From contig NZ_ARQK01000046.1 of assembly GCF_000385215.1 (NCBI RefSeq), forward strand, positions 1-64,000: DNA of 64,000 nt, written 5' to 3'. The notes below the pieces were generated by a model that did not search any database, had not been told where the DNA came from, and was given only the letters and a program-made list of their open reading frames with translations. Below, piece after piece: positions 26,865-35,439 of the stretch (positions are counted from its first letter, which is position 1; each line of letters starts with the position of its first letter). The DNA is from Thioalkalivibrio thiocyanoxidans ARh2 (lineage in GTDB: Bacteria; Pseudomonadota; Gammaproteobacteria; Ectothiorhodospirales; Ectothiorhodospiraceae). Made by a program: the position numbers and the translations under genes.

Positions 26865-27278
26865 TCAGACCGGCTGCTTGCGCAAGATCAGGCGGTTGAC
26901 ACCATCGGCGGATCGGTAGTCGATCTCGTCCATCAGCGTCTTCATGAAATGGAGCCCCAGTCCACCGACCTGGCGCGAATCGACGTCGCCGTCGAGCTGC
27001 GCCTCGGGGGCATCGGTCAGCGGATTGAAGGCCTGGCCGTCGTCCGTGACCGTAATCGTCAGCCCGTCGTCTGCCGTGCGCAGATCCACCTCGATGGTGT
27101 GTTCCGCGTCATCATCGAAGGCATAGGCGATCAGGTTGGTCAGCCACTCGTCCAGCACCAGGTTGATCGGGTAGACCGAGGACACCGGGATCCCCGCCTC
27201 CTCGCAGAAGGCCTCCACCTGCTCGGCCAGCCGCGGGATCTCACGCAGTTCACTCTGGATCCGGAAAGCCCGCTGCAT
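26865..27278 (-). CDS. Anti-sigma factor-type serine/threonine kinase (HATPase, RsbW-like)
   Basis: A 137-residue GHKL ATPase: N-box VLDEWLTNLIAYAF, the ATP-lid motifs VTDDGQAFNP and QVGGLGLHFMKTLMD. It would phosphorylate or bind the STAS protein. I start it at ATG 27278, where GGGAG lies at good spacing; the frame extends to 27299. Together with the STAS gene it forms a minimal partner-switching pair. Confidence 0.92.
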   Translation of the reverse strand: MQRAFRIQSELREIPRLAEQVEAFCEEAGIPVSSVYPINLVLDEWLTNLIAYAFDDDAEHTIEVDLRTADDGLTITVTDDGQAFNPLTDAPEAQLDGDVDSRQVGGLGLHFMKTLMDEIDYRSADGVNRLILRKQPV

Positions 27279-27323
27279 CGTGCACTCCCTGCCGGCCACC
27301 GCCGAGCGGATCGCCCCGTCGAG

Positions 27324-27737
27324 TCAAAAGGTGTTCGCGACGCTGGCCACCCCCGGCGCCCGCGAGCGCACCAGGCGCTCGACCACGTTCTTCAGGTCCA
27401 GGGTCGAGCGCGGGCAGCCCACGCAAGCCCCTTTCAGGCGCACCCGCACGGTACGCCCGTCGAGTTCCACGAACTCGATATCGCCCCCGTCCTGCATCAG
27501 GATGCGCCGCGCCTCCTCGATGGCGGCGCGTACCGCGTCCTCGTCGATCGGGCCGTCCGCCGGGACATCGGCGGCCTCGCGCGCGGCGAAGGTCTGGGCC
27601 CGATCCAGGCGCAGCGCCAGCTCCGGATCGAGCTCCTCGATCGCGTCCAATTCGTCCTCGCTGTACACGTGATCCGGGTCGTCGCTCAGCAGGTGGGAGA
27701 CATCCACCATCACCTGTGCCTTGTCGGGTCCCGCCAT
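27324..27737 (-). CDS. NifU-like Fe-S scaffold domain protein
   Basis: A protein of about 137 residues whose C-terminal half is a NifU C-terminal (Nfu) domain: IEEARRILMQDGGDIEFVEL and the cluster-binding CVGCPRSTLDLKNVVERL. The N-terminal 60 residues are acidic and not recognised. ATG 27737 has its own GGAGGA ribosome binding site, but the frame is continuous with the upstream YgfX-like gene with no stop between them, so a fused YgfX-NifU protein can also be made. Confidence 0.85.
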   Translation of the reverse strand: MAGPDKAQVMVDVSHLLSDDPDHVYSEDELDAIEELDPELALRLDRAQTFAAREAADVPADGPIDEDAVRAAIEEARRILMQDGGDIEFVELDGRTVRVRLKGACVGCPRSTLDLKNVVERLVRSRAPGVASVANTF

Positions 27738-28277
27738 GGTCGGTCCTCCGCGTGATCGCATTCGCGCCAGTATAGCAACGGCCTGTACCCACCCGGCCCG
27801 AAGCCGCACACGCCAGCCGGATTCCGGTGTCGCGACCGGCGGCCAGCGCAGGCGTACCCGCAGCCGGCGCAGGTCATCGCGGTCCATGCGCGCGGCATGC
27901 AGCCAGAGCCGCCACAGGTGCCCCCCGTCCCGTTCGCGCAGCACCAGCAGGATCATCCCGGCCAGGACCCGGCTGTCGGGCAGCAGCTCGACCCAGGTCA
28001 CCTGCTCCTGGCGCAGGCCCTCGCGGGTCGCGACCCAGGTCTCCCCCTCCGGCGTCTGCCCCAGCCAGGCCCAGTCCGGTGCCGCATCGCGCCACTGCCA
28101 CCACCAGCCGACGGCCGCCAGGCCCCAGACCGGCGCCAGCATCCACAACGGGCTGTAGATCAGCACAAAACCGGAGACGGCGAGGACCAGCAGGATCTGC
28201 CCGGCTAGCGCCAGCCGTGGCAGGACGGGGTCAGGGTGCAGTCTCAGCCGCAGCGGCGGCGCGGATCGCCGGGACAA
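27738..28277 (-). CDS. YgfX-like membrane protein, in frame with the NifU-like gene
   Basis: About 180 codons from TTG 28277. An N-terminal Leu/Arg-rich start (PPLRLRLHPDPVL) is followed by two membrane helices (ILLVLAVSGFVLIYSPLWML and VWGLAAVGWWW) and a cytoplasmic domain with GQTPEGETWVATREG and RRLRVRLRWPP, the pattern of YgfX/CptA, the usual partner of SdhE. It overlaps the sdhE end by 47 bases. It has no stop codon of its own and runs into the NifU-like frame, ending only at 27324. Confidence 0.75.
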
Positions 28278-28485
28278 GCCGGGCTATCCCGTCGTCCACC
28301 GTGGTCTGGCGACCCATGACCACATCCAGCAGCACATTGTCGGGGTAGTCGAGCAGGCGCTCGAAGGCATCGCGACCCTCCTGGTCCAGTTGCGCATATC
28401 CCTGCGCGAGAAACTGCCCGAGCAGCCAGTCGTTCTCCAGCATGCCGCGGCGGCAGCGCCAGCGGGTGCGGCTGTCGGGTTCCAT
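28231..28485 (-). CDS. sdhE: Succinate dehydrogenase FAD assembly factor SdhE
   Basis: An 84-residue helical protein of the SdhE/YgfY family that assists covalent flavin attachment to SdhA. It shows the signature RWRCRRGMLENDWLLGQF and YAQLDQEGRDAFERLL. ATG 28485 is chosen; GTG 28488 and TTG 28491 precede it directly. It sits downstream of sdhB, separated by a REP-like pair, and overlaps the YgfX-like gene, its usual partner. Confidence 0.93.
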   Translation of the reverse strand: MEPDSRTRWRCRRGMLENDWLLGQFLAQGYAQLDQEGRDAFERLLDYPDNVLLDVVMGRQTTVDDGIARLVPAIRAAAAAETAP

Positions 28486-28510
28486 CACCAAAAAGCCCGT
28501 CCAGGCCTCT

Positions 28511-28586
28511 GGTAGGAGCCTGCTTGCAGGCGAATGCCCCTAAAGTCGGACGCGGGCAGGGGCTTCGCCTGCAAGCAGGCTCCTGC
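28511..28586. repeat. GTAG-headed inverted REP pair between sdhB and sdhE
   Basis: Perfect 21-bp arms (28514-28534 and 28564-28584) flank a spacer that itself pairs further (GCCCC/GGGGC). Each arm carries a palindrome (GCCTGC-TT-GCAGGC) behind a GTAGGAG head. The unit closely resembles the GTAGGAGC...CGAA repeats of Pseudomonas. In this position it may separate expression of sdhE from sdhCDAB. Confidence 0.8.
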
Positions 28587-28618
28587 AAGGGCTGAACCGC
28601 AGTTGTGCAGCGGGTCAC

Positions 28619-29320
28619 TCACAGCGACTTCTTGAGCATGGTGCGGCGGATGTCGCCGATCGCCCGGCTCGGGTTCAGGCCCTTCGGGCAGACCTGGGTG
28701 CAGTTCATGATGGTGTGGCAGCGGTAGAGCTTCCAGGCATCGTCCAGCTCAGCCAGGCGGTGATCGGTGGCCTCGTCGCGGCTGTCCTGGATGAAGCGCG
28801 CGGCCTGCAGCAGCGCGGCCGGGCCCAGGAACTTGTCCGGATTCCACCAGTACGACGGGCAGGCGGCGGAACAGCAGCCGCACAGGATGCACTCGTACAG
28901 CCCGTCCAGCTGGTCGCGGTCCTCCGGGCTCTGTTTGCGCTCGACCTCCGGCTCCGGGCTGTCGTTGACCAGCCAGGGTTCGGCTCTTCGGTACTGCTCC
29001 CAGAAGTTGCCCATGTCCACGATCAGGTCGCGGATCACCGGCATCCCCGGAAACGGGCGCAGTGTGACCGGCGCCTCCAGGTCCGCCAGCGGCGTGATGC
29101 AGGCCAGGCCGTTCATGCCGTTGATGTTCATGCCGTCGGAACCGCAGACCCCGTGCTGGCAGGAGCGGCGGAAGCCCAGCGAGTCGTCCTGCTCCTTCAG
29201 CAGCAGCAGGGCGTCCAGCAGCATCATCCCCGGCTCGACCTGGTCGTCAGGCAGGGTGAAGCGCTGCATCTTCGGTAGCGTGTCCGTCTCTGGGTTGAAG
29301 CGGTAGATCGAGAATTCCAA
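28619..29320 (-). CDS. sdhB: Succinate dehydrogenase iron-sulfur subunit
   Basis: A 233-residue protein carrying the three clusters of complex II: [2Fe-2S] ligands in SCQHGVCGSDGMNINGMNGL, [4Fe-4S] in CILCGCCSAACPSYWW, and [3Fe-4S] in CHTIMNCTQVCPKGLNP. It transfers electrons from SdhA flavin to quinone. Length is normal. It is separated from sdhA by 215 bases, which include a REP-like repeat. Confidence 0.97.
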   Translation of the reverse strand: MEFSIYRFNPETDTLPKMQRFTLPDDQVEPGMMLLDALLLLKEQDDSLGFRRSCQHGVCGSDGMNINGMNGLACITPLADLEAPVTLRPFPGMPVIRDLIVDMGNFWEQYRRAEPWLVNDSPEPEVERKQSPEDRDQLDGLYECILCGCCSAACPSYWWNPDKFLGPAALLQAARFIQDSRDEATDHRLAELDDAWKLYRCHTIMNCTQVCPKGLNPSRAIGDIRRTMLKKSL

Positions 29321-29468
29321 TCGTCTCTCCTGTCAGCGTTGCTACAGGTTTGTCTATTGCGATCCGGGCCCCTGAAATCGCCGCCTCCTGATCTCATACG
29401 GTCCGTGGTGCGCAGGATGTGTCAAGCCCTGCGAAATGCACCGAACGTGGTCCGATCAGGCGCCTGTT

Positions 29469-29500
29469 GATGCGATTCGCTACGCTCATCGCATCCTACG
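29469..29500 (-). repeat. Single REP-like element between sdhB and sdhA
   Basis: Read on the minus strand it is GTAGGATGCGAT, GAGCGTAGCG, AATCGCATC: a GTAG head plus a perfect GATGCGAT/ATCGCATC stem. It is the same family as the 91-178 pair. Its position inside the sdh operon is unusual, and the surrounding 29321-29535 gap holds no gene. Confidence 0.75.
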
Positions 29501-29535
29501 GCCCCACAATCCTCTATTGCAGTACCGGTCGAGCA

Positions 29536-31311
29536 TCAATAGACACGCTCCTCCGGCGGAAACGAGGCCACGCTGGTCGGCTGGGTGCGCACCGGCTTGT
29601 AGTCGAGGCTGTCGTCCGCCAGCGAGTACAGGCTGTGCTTGAGCCAGTGCTGGTCGTCACGTTCGGGGAAATCGATGCGCGAGTGCGCCCCGCGACTCTC
29701 CTCGCGCCCCAGCGCCGAGCGGATGGTCGCGATGGCGCAGTCCATCAGGTTCTCCAGCTCCATCGCCTCCACCCGGGCAGTGTTGAAGGTGGCCGAGTGG
29801 TCCGCGATCACCGCGTGATCCAGGCGCTCGCGCAAGTCACGGACCTTCTCCACCCCCTCGCGCATCACCTCGTCGGTGCGGAACACCGAGCAGTGGTCCT
29901 CCATCACCTTGCGCAGTTCGCGTTTCAGCGGTTCGACTTGCTCGGCGGAGCCGTCGCCCGGGTCCTTGCGGTCCCAGCGCGTCAGTCGTGCCATCGCCTG
30001 CTCCACCGCCGTCTCGTCCAGCGGTCGGTGGTAGTGGTTCTCGCGCAGGTATTCGAGGATGTCGTTGGCAGCCGCACGGCCGAACACCAGGATGTCCAGC
30101 AGCGAGTTGCCGCCCAGGCGGTTGGCCCCGTGCACCGAGACGCAGGCCGCCTCCCCGGCCGCGTACAGCCCCGGCACCGGATCCTCCGGGGTGTCCTTGA
30201 CCGGCGCCACCACCTGGCCGAGGCGGTTGGTCGGGATCCCGCCCATGCTGTAGTGGCAGGTCGGGAACACCGGGATCGGGGCCTCGATCGGGTCCACGCC
30301 GAGGAAGGTCATGCTCGCCTCGCGGATGCCCGGCAGGCGGCTGCGGATGGTGTGCGCGCCCAGGTGGCGCAGGTCCAGCAGCACGTGATCGGCGTTGCGC
30401 CCGCAGCCACGGCCCTCGCGCACCTCGGTGGCGATCGACCGGCTGACCACGTCGCGCGAGGCCAGGTCCTTCGCGCGCGGGGCGTAGCGCTCCATGAAGC
30501 GCTCGCCCTCGGAGTTGATCAGATAACCACCCTCACCGCGCGCGCCCTCGGTAATCAGCATCCCGCGCCCGGCAATCCCGGTCGGGTGGAACTGCACGAA
30601 CTCCATGTCCTCCAGCGGCACGCCGGCGCGCAGGGCCATCGCCATGCCGTCGCCGGTATTGATCAGGGCGTTGGTGGTGGTGCGGAATAGCTGCCCCGCC
30701 CCGCCGGTCGCGATCAGTGTGGTCTTGGCCTCGATCACGATCGGCTCGCCGGTCAGGATCTCGAAGGCGAGCACACCGAGTACGAAGCCCTGCGCGTCGC
30801 GCAGCAGGTCCACCGCGAAGTACTCGTCGAAAAAGTGCGTGCGCGCGCGCAGGTTCTGCTGGTACAGCGAGTGCAGGATCGCGTGCCCGGTGCGGTCGGC
30901 CGCCGCACAGGTGCGCGCCGCCTGGTCCTGGCCGAAGTTCTGGCTCTGCCCGCCAAAGGCGCGCTGGTAGATATTGCCGTTGTCCAGGCGCGAGAACGGC
31001 ACGCCGAAGTGGTCCAGCTCGTAGACCACCTTGGAGGCGGCGCGACACATGTACTCGATCGCGTCCTGATCGCCCAGGTAGTCCGATCCCTTCACGGTAT
31101 CGAACATGTGCCAGTGCCAGGAGTCCGGCAGCACGTTGGCCAGCGCGGCGTTCACCCCACCCTGCGCGGCCACTGTATGCGAGCGCGTGGGGAACACCTT
31201 GGAGACCACCGCGACCTTGGCATCGCCGTTGGACAACTGCAGCGCGGCACGCAGGCCCGCGCCGCCGGCACCGATGATCAGCGCGTCGAATTTGCGCCGG
31301 GTCAGTTTCAT
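29536..31311 (-). CDS. sdhA: Succinate dehydrogenase flavoprotein subunit
   Basis: A 591-residue FAD subunit that oxidises succinate to fumarate. The FAD-binding [15 protein letters not shown] is near the N-terminus, [10 protein letters not shown] includes the histidine for covalent flavin, and HPTGIAG and REGRGCG lie in the active site. ATG 31311 overlaps the sdhD stop (ATGA). Length is normal. Confidence 0.97.
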   Translation of the reverse strand: MKLTRRKFDALIIGAGGAGLRAALQLSNGDAKVAVVSKVFPTRSHTVAAQGGVNAALANVLPDSWHWHMFDTVKGSDYLGDQDAIEYMCRAASKVVYELDHFGVPFSRLDNGNIYQRAFGGQSQNFGQDQAARTCAAADRTGHAILHSLYQQNLRARTHFFDEYFAVDLLRDAQGFVLGVLAFEILTGEPIVIEAKTTLIATGGAGQLFRTTTNALINTGDGMAMALRAGVPLEDMEFVQFHPTGIAGRGMLITEGARGEGGYLINSEGERFMERYAPRAKDLASRDVVSRSIATEVREGRGCGRNADHVLLDLRHLGAHTIRSRLPGIREASMTFLGVDPIEAPIPVFPTCHYSMGGIPTNRLGQVVAPVKDTPEDPVPGLYAAGEAACVSVHGANRLGGNSLLDILVFGRAAANDILEYLRENHYHRPLDETAVEQAMARLTRWDRKDPGDGSAEQVEPLKRELRKVMEDHCSVFRTDEVMREGVEKVRDLRERLDHAVIADHSATFNTARVEAMELENLMDCAIATIRSALGREESRGAHSRIDFPERDDQHWLKHSLYSLADDSLDYKPVRTQPTSVASFPPEERVY

Positions 31312-31646
31312 GCAAGCCCCGTTCGAATCAGGAGGTAGAGGGCCCAAAGGCCCAGAAGGATCAAAGCGCCCGCGCCGAGGGTCAGCACGGTCAGGCGCAG
31401 CGCCATCGGCTTCACGTAGTCGAGCACGATATCGCGCAGCCCGATCCACGCATGCAACAGCAGCAGCACGACAAACAGTGCACTGCCCAGCGCCACAGCC
31501 GGGTGCGCGATCACCGCCACCCAGGCCGCGTGATCCGCCGGCGGGGCGATCAGGAAATAGGCCAGCACCACGATCACGAACAGTCCGGCATAGACGGCCG
31601 TGATCCGCTGCAGCAGCCAGGCGCCCTGTCCCGACAGCAGCCTCAC
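31308..31646 (-). CDS. sdhD: Succinate dehydrogenase membrane anchor subunit
   Basis: A 112-residue protein with three membrane helices; [18 protein letters not shown] carries the conserved histidine and the Arg-Asp of the haem/quinone site. The start is GTG 31646, overlapping the sdhC stop (GTGA); the end overlaps sdhA by four bases. Confidence 0.93.
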   Translation of the reverse strand: MRLLSGQGAWLLQRITAVYAGLFVIVVLAYFLIAPPADHAAWVAVIAHPAVALGSALFVVLLLLHAWIGLRDIVLDYVKPMALRLTVLTLGAGALILLGLWALYLLIRTGLA

Positions 31647-32023
31647 AGGATCAACCCCAGCCAGACGGCAACCGTGGCGAAGATCGCGGCGTACAGGGCA
31701 TCGCGGGCGGTGCGCAGCGAGCCCGCCCGGTCCTCCCCGATGCCGAACTCCATCAGCAGAAAACGAATCCCGGCGAACAGGTGGTGCAGCAGCCACCACA
31801 GCCCGATCAGCAGCAGCGCCAGCCCGACCGGGTGCTGGATGATCGCGGCCACCTGGGCAAAGCCCTCGGGGCTCGCCAGCGAGCGGTCCAGCAGCCACAA
31901 CAGTACGGGGATGGCGAGAATCAGGAGAATCCCGGTAATACGGTGCAGGATGGAAACCACGGCATTCAGCGGTAGGCGGATCTTGCGCAGATCCAGAAAA
32001 ACGGGCCGTGCCGGAGAACGCAT
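31643..32023 (-). CDS. sdhC: Succinate dehydrogenase cytochrome b556 subunit
   Basis: A 126-residue protein with three membrane helices. [20 protein letters not shown] then LHRITG is the family signature; [15 protein letters not shown] carries the haem-ligand histidine region. ATG 32023 is chosen, with GGGGGTGG upstream; an in-frame extension to 32065 is not conserved. First gene of sdhCDAB. Confidence 0.95.
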   Translation of the reverse strand: MRSPARPVFLDLRKIRLPLNAVVSILHRITGILLILAIPVLLWLLDRSLASPEGFAQVAAIIQHPVGLALLLIGLWWLLHHLFAGIRFLLMEFGIGEDRAGSLRTARDALYAAIFATVAVWLGLIL

Positions 32024-32213
32024 GCCACCCCCAAAACCGGATGATGAAAAATGTCGGGCTGACACCCTGCAAGAGGTTCGTCTACTATCGACCCGCTTGG
32101 TTCAGCCGGTCGCCCGACCTGTGTTGAGCTTACCACCTCAATCCGCCGCCGTGGGTCCCCGAGGCCACCAGCCGAACGGACACACGACGCGCGCTGCCAC
32201 GGGAGAGTTTTCG

Positions 32214-33260
32214 ATGCGCGAAGACTGGAAGAATCACCTGATCGACGCCGGGGCCGAGTTCGAGGACGACGACCTCGTGCACTATGGCAACCCCGAGCGC
32301 GAACGCCGCATGGCCATCAATGGCGAGGTGATCTGCGATCTCTCCCACCGGGGCCTGCTGGAGGTCCGTGGCGAGGACGCGACCGACTTCCTCCAGGGCC
32401 AGTTCGGCAACGACATCACCCAGGTCGATGCCAGCCACAGCCAGCTCTCCAGCTATTCCAGCCCCAAGGGACGCGCCTACGCGGTGTTCCGGGTCCTGCG
32501 CACCGCGGACAGCTACCTGCTGGAGATGCCAGTCGACCGCATCGAGGCCATCGCCAAGCGGCTGCGGATGTTCGTGCTGCGGGCCCACGTGGTGATCGAG
32601 CGCGCCGACGACTCGCGCATCCACTTCGGGCTCTCCGGCCCCGACGCCGAAACCGAGCTGAACAACGCACTGGGCGCCTGTCCCGCGAACGTGGATGACG
32701 TAGTCGAGAAAGACGGTGTGACCATCGTGCGCGTGCCCGGGGTACACCCGCGCTTCGAGCTGTTCGGCGAGTTCGAGCCGATGCGCAACGCCTGGGACAA
32801 GCTGAACGTGCGCTCGGGCCCGGTCGGGCCGCGCGAGTGGGCGTTGCTCGACATCCTCGCCGGGATGCCGACCGTGGTGGAGGCGACCAGCGAGATGTTC
32901 GTGCCGCAGATGCTGAATCTGCATGCACTGGGGGCGATCAACTTCGAGAAGGGCTGCTACCCGGGACAGGAGGTGGTGGCCCGCATGCACTACCTCGGCA
33001 AGCTGAAGCGGCGCATGTTCCGCCTGGCGATCCACGCCACGGAACCGCCAAAGCCGGGCTCGCCGGTATTTCGCGCCGAGGGCAAGCCGGAGCAGTCGGA
33101 TGGCGAGATCGTGGCCGCCGAGCTGCACCCGGACGGGCTCTACTCGGCCCTGGCGGTGGTGCAGGTGGCGGCCGCCGAGGGTGAGCTGCGCTGGGGGTCG
33201 CCGGATGGCCCGCGGGCGGAGGTCGTCGGCCTGCCCTACGCGGTACCGGAAGGAGCCTGA
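32214..33260 (+). CDS. ygfZ: YgfZ/GcvT-family folate-dependent Fe-S assembly protein
   Basis: A 348-residue protein of the GcvT/YgfZ fold. The family fingerprint KGCYPGQEVVARMHYLGK is at about 245-262. It helps maintain [4Fe-4S] enzymes using a folate. GGGAGAG precedes ATG 32214. It is divergent from the sdh operon, whose SdhB is a plausible beneficiary of Fe-S maintenance. Confidence 0.95.
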   Translation: MREDWKNHLIDAGAEFEDDDLVHYGNPERERRMAINGEVICDLSHRGLLEVRGEDATDFLQGQFGNDITQVDASHSQLSSYSSPKGRAYAVFRVLRTADSYLLEMPVDRIEAIAKRLRMFVLRAHVVIERADDSRIHFGLSGPDAETELNNALGACPANVDDVVEKDGVTIVRVPGVHPRFELFGEFEPMRNAWDKLNVRSGPVGPREWALLDILAGMPTVVEATSEMFVPQMLNLHALGAINFEKGCYPGQEVVARMHYLGKLKRRMFRLAIHATEPPKPGSPVFRAEGKPEQSDGEIVAAELHPDGLYSALAVVQVAAAEGELRWGSPDGPRAEVVGLPYAVPEGA

Positions 33261-33263
33261 GCC

Positions 33264-33428
33264 ATGCGATTCCTGTTCTTCTTTTTCGTCCTGATCCTGC
33301 TGGCGCTGTGGGCGGCCTTCTTCAGTCGCCCGAACAACCCGACGCTGTCCAACTGGCTGTACGTGCTGGCCGGGGTCCTCGCCGTGCTGTTCCTGATCGG
33401 CTACCTGCGCCTGGACGGGGTGATATAG
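33264..33428 (+). CDS. Small two-helix membrane protein
   Basis: A 54-residue protein: MRFLFFFFVLILLALWAAFF forms one helix, a short polar loop (SRPNNPTLSN) follows, and WLYVLAGVLAVLFLIGYLRL is the second. ATG 33264 lies three bases after the ygfZ stop, and an AAGGAG lies in the end of ygfZ. Codon use and location argue for a real co-transcribed gene. Function unknown. Confidence 0.8.
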   Translation: MRFLFFFFVLILLALWAAFFSRPNNPTLSNWLYVLAGVLAVLFLIGYLRLDGVI

Positions 33429-33472
33429 CGCGGACCAGCACGAAGAGGGCCCTGCGCTATTCGTGCCCCGCC

Positions 33473-34579
33473 CTATTCGTGAATGTAGTCGACCACCTCG
33501 AGCCCGAAACCGCCCAGGCCGTGGAAGCGCTTGGGCGCGGACATCAGCTTCATGCGGCCCACGCCACAATCCGCCAGGATCTGTGCGCCAATGCCGTACA
33601 TGCGCCACTCGGCCGAGTTCTCGCGCCCGCCGCGCTCCTCCTGCGGCGGCTGCCCGATCTGCTCCAGGCGCTGCGCCAGGGCCTCGGCGCTCTCGTGCTT
33701 GCGCAGCACCACCACGACCCCCTCCCCCGCCTCGTCGATGCGGCGCAGGGCGTCGTCCAGCGGCCAGCCACGATCGGGGCCGGCATAGCCCAGCGTGTCG
33801 TGCAAGGTGTTCTCCAGATGCACGCGCACCAGGGTGTCCTGCTCCGGCTTCGGCTCGCCGCGTACCAGCGCAAAGTGCAGCTCGTGGTCGACCTCGTCCT
33901 GGAATGACAGCAGGCGGAATTCGCCGTGCGCGGTCGGGAACGGGCGCTCCGAGACACGCTGCACGGTCTTTTCGTTCTCGATGCGGTAGCGGATCAGGTC
34001 CTCGATCGTCCCCATCTTCAGGTCGTGCTCGGCACAGAAGCGCTCGAGGTCCGGGCGCCGCGCCATGGTCCCGTCCTCGTTGAGGATCTCGACGATCACC
34101 GCGGCCGGCTCGGCACCGGCCAGGCGCGCGAGGTCGCAACCGGCCTCGGTGTGGCCGGCGCGCACGATCACCCCGCCCGGCTGCGCCATCAGCGGGAAGA
34201 CATGCCCCGGCTGGACGATGTCGCCCGGCTGCGCATTAGGCGCCACGGCGGTGCGGATGGTGTGCGCGCGGTCGTAGGCGGAGATGCCGGTGGTCACGCC
34301 CTCGGCGGCCTCAATGGACAGCGTGAAGTTGGTGCCGTGCACGTCGTTGGTGTCGGTCACCATCAGTGGCAGCGCGAGCTGCTTGCAGCGCTCGCGGGTC
34401 AGCGTCAGGCAGATCAGTCCGCGGCCGTACTTGGCCATGAAGTTGATGTCCTCGGGGCGCACATGCGAGGCGAGCATCAGGAGGTCGCCCTCGTTCTCGC
34501 GGTCCTCGTCGTCGACGATGACCACCATGCGCCCGGCCTTCAGTTCCTGGAGGATGGTTTCGGTATTGGAGAATTCCAT
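33473..34579 (-). CDS. ribBX: 3,4-dihydroxy-2-butanone-4-phosphate synthase with degenerate GTP cyclohydrolase II domain (RibBX type)
   Basis: A 368-residue protein. The N-terminal RibB half (1-205) is complete (VVIVDDEDRENEGDL, RAGHTEAGCDLARLAG) and makes the four-carbon unit of riboflavin from ribulose 5-phosphate. The C-terminal half resembles GTP cyclohydrolase II but lacks the SECLTGD...C-x-C zinc and catalytic signature, so it is unlikely to be catalytic. This matches RibBX proteins of Proteobacteria. A genuine RibA must lie elsewhere. Confidence 0.92.
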   Translation of the reverse strand: MEFSNTETILQELKAGRMVVIVDDEDRENEGDLLMLASHVRPEDINFMAKYGRGLICLTLTRERCKQLALPLMVTDTNDVHGTNFTLSIEAAEGVTTGISAYDRAHTIRTAVAPNAQPGDIVQPGHVFPLMAQPGGVIVRAGHTEAGCDLARLAGAEPAAVIVEILNEDGTMARRPDLERFCAEHDLKMGTIEDLIRYRIENEKTVQRVSERPFPTAHGEFRLLSFQDEVDHELHFALVRGEPKPEQDTLVRVHLENTLHDTLGYAGPDRGWPLDDALRRIDEAGEGVVVVLRKHESAEALAQRLEQIGQPPQEERGGRENSAEWRMYGIGAQILADCGVGRMKLMSAPKRFHGLGGFGLEVVDYIHE

Positions 34580-34606
34580 GCGTGCCTTCGGTCGGGGGCC
34601 GCGCGC

Positions 34607-35290
34607 TCAGTCGCGCGGCCCGGAATGATTGGGAAAGCCCTGTTCGGCCAGCCAGGCCTCGGACAGATCGCCTGCGCCCACGCCCGGCTCCGCCGCGCGC
34701 TCGCCCAGCATCAGGCGTTCCAGGTAGCGGGCGATCAGGTCCACCTCCAGGTTTACCGGCGTACCCACGGCGTAGACGGAGAAGCGCGTCAGCGACCAGG
34801 TGTGGGGGATGATGTTGACCTCGAACTCGGCCCCGTCGACCCGGTTCACGGTCAGGCTGGTGCCATCGATGGTGATCGAGCCCTTCGCGGCGATGTAGCG
34901 CGCCAGCGCGGCGGGGGCACGAAAGCGCACGCGGGTGGAGCGTGCGTCCGGCTCCATCGCGACCACCTCGCCCACGCCATCGACATGGCCCGAGACCATG
35001 TGGCCACCGAGGCGGTCGCCCAGGGCCAGCGCCCGCTCCAGGTTGACCCGGTCACCGGGCCCCAGCCCGCCCAGCGTGGTCACATTCAGGGACTCGCGCG
35101 AGACGTCGGCGGCGAAGCCCGCGGCCGTCAGGTCGGTCACGGTCAGGCATACGCCATTGACCGCGATGGAGTCGCCCAGACGCGTGTCTGACAGGTCCAT
35201 CCTGGGGGCATTCACGTACAGGCGCACGTCGCCGCCGCTGGGCATCAGGCGATCCAGGCTGCCGAGGGTCTCGATGATTCCGGTAAACAT
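34607..35290 (-). CDS. ribE: Riboflavin synthase alpha chain
   Basis: A 227-residue enzyme made of two similar lumazine-binding barrels: MFTGIIETLGSLDRL starts the first; GHMVSGHVDGVGEV and a second GSITIDGTSLTVN mark the repeats. It converts 6,7-dimethyl-8-ribityllumazine to riboflavin. ATG 35290 is fixed by the invariant MFTGI start. Some databases call this gene ribC. Confidence 0.96.
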   Translation of the reverse strand: MFTGIIETLGSLDRLMPSGGDVRLYVNAPRMDLSDTRLGDSIAVNGVCLTVTDLTAAGFAADVSRESLNVTTLGGLGPGDRVNLERALALGDRLGGHMVSGHVDGVGEVVAMEPDARSTRVRFRAPAALARYIAAKGSITIDGTSLTVNRVDGAEFEVNIIPHTWSLTRFSVYAVGTPVNLEVDLIARYLERLMLGERAAEPGVGAGDLSEAWLAEQGFPNHSGPRD

Positions 35291-35439
35291 GGGCCTTGTT
35301 TCGGTTACAGGCCGCCCCGGGAGGGGGCGCCGCGAGCCGCCCATCTTAGGGAAACGCGAAGGACTTCGCACCACGTGACGGCGGGCGTATGGGTTTGGCG
35401 CCCCAAAGGGGCTGGGCGATCAGCGCCTGGGTGTTTCTC

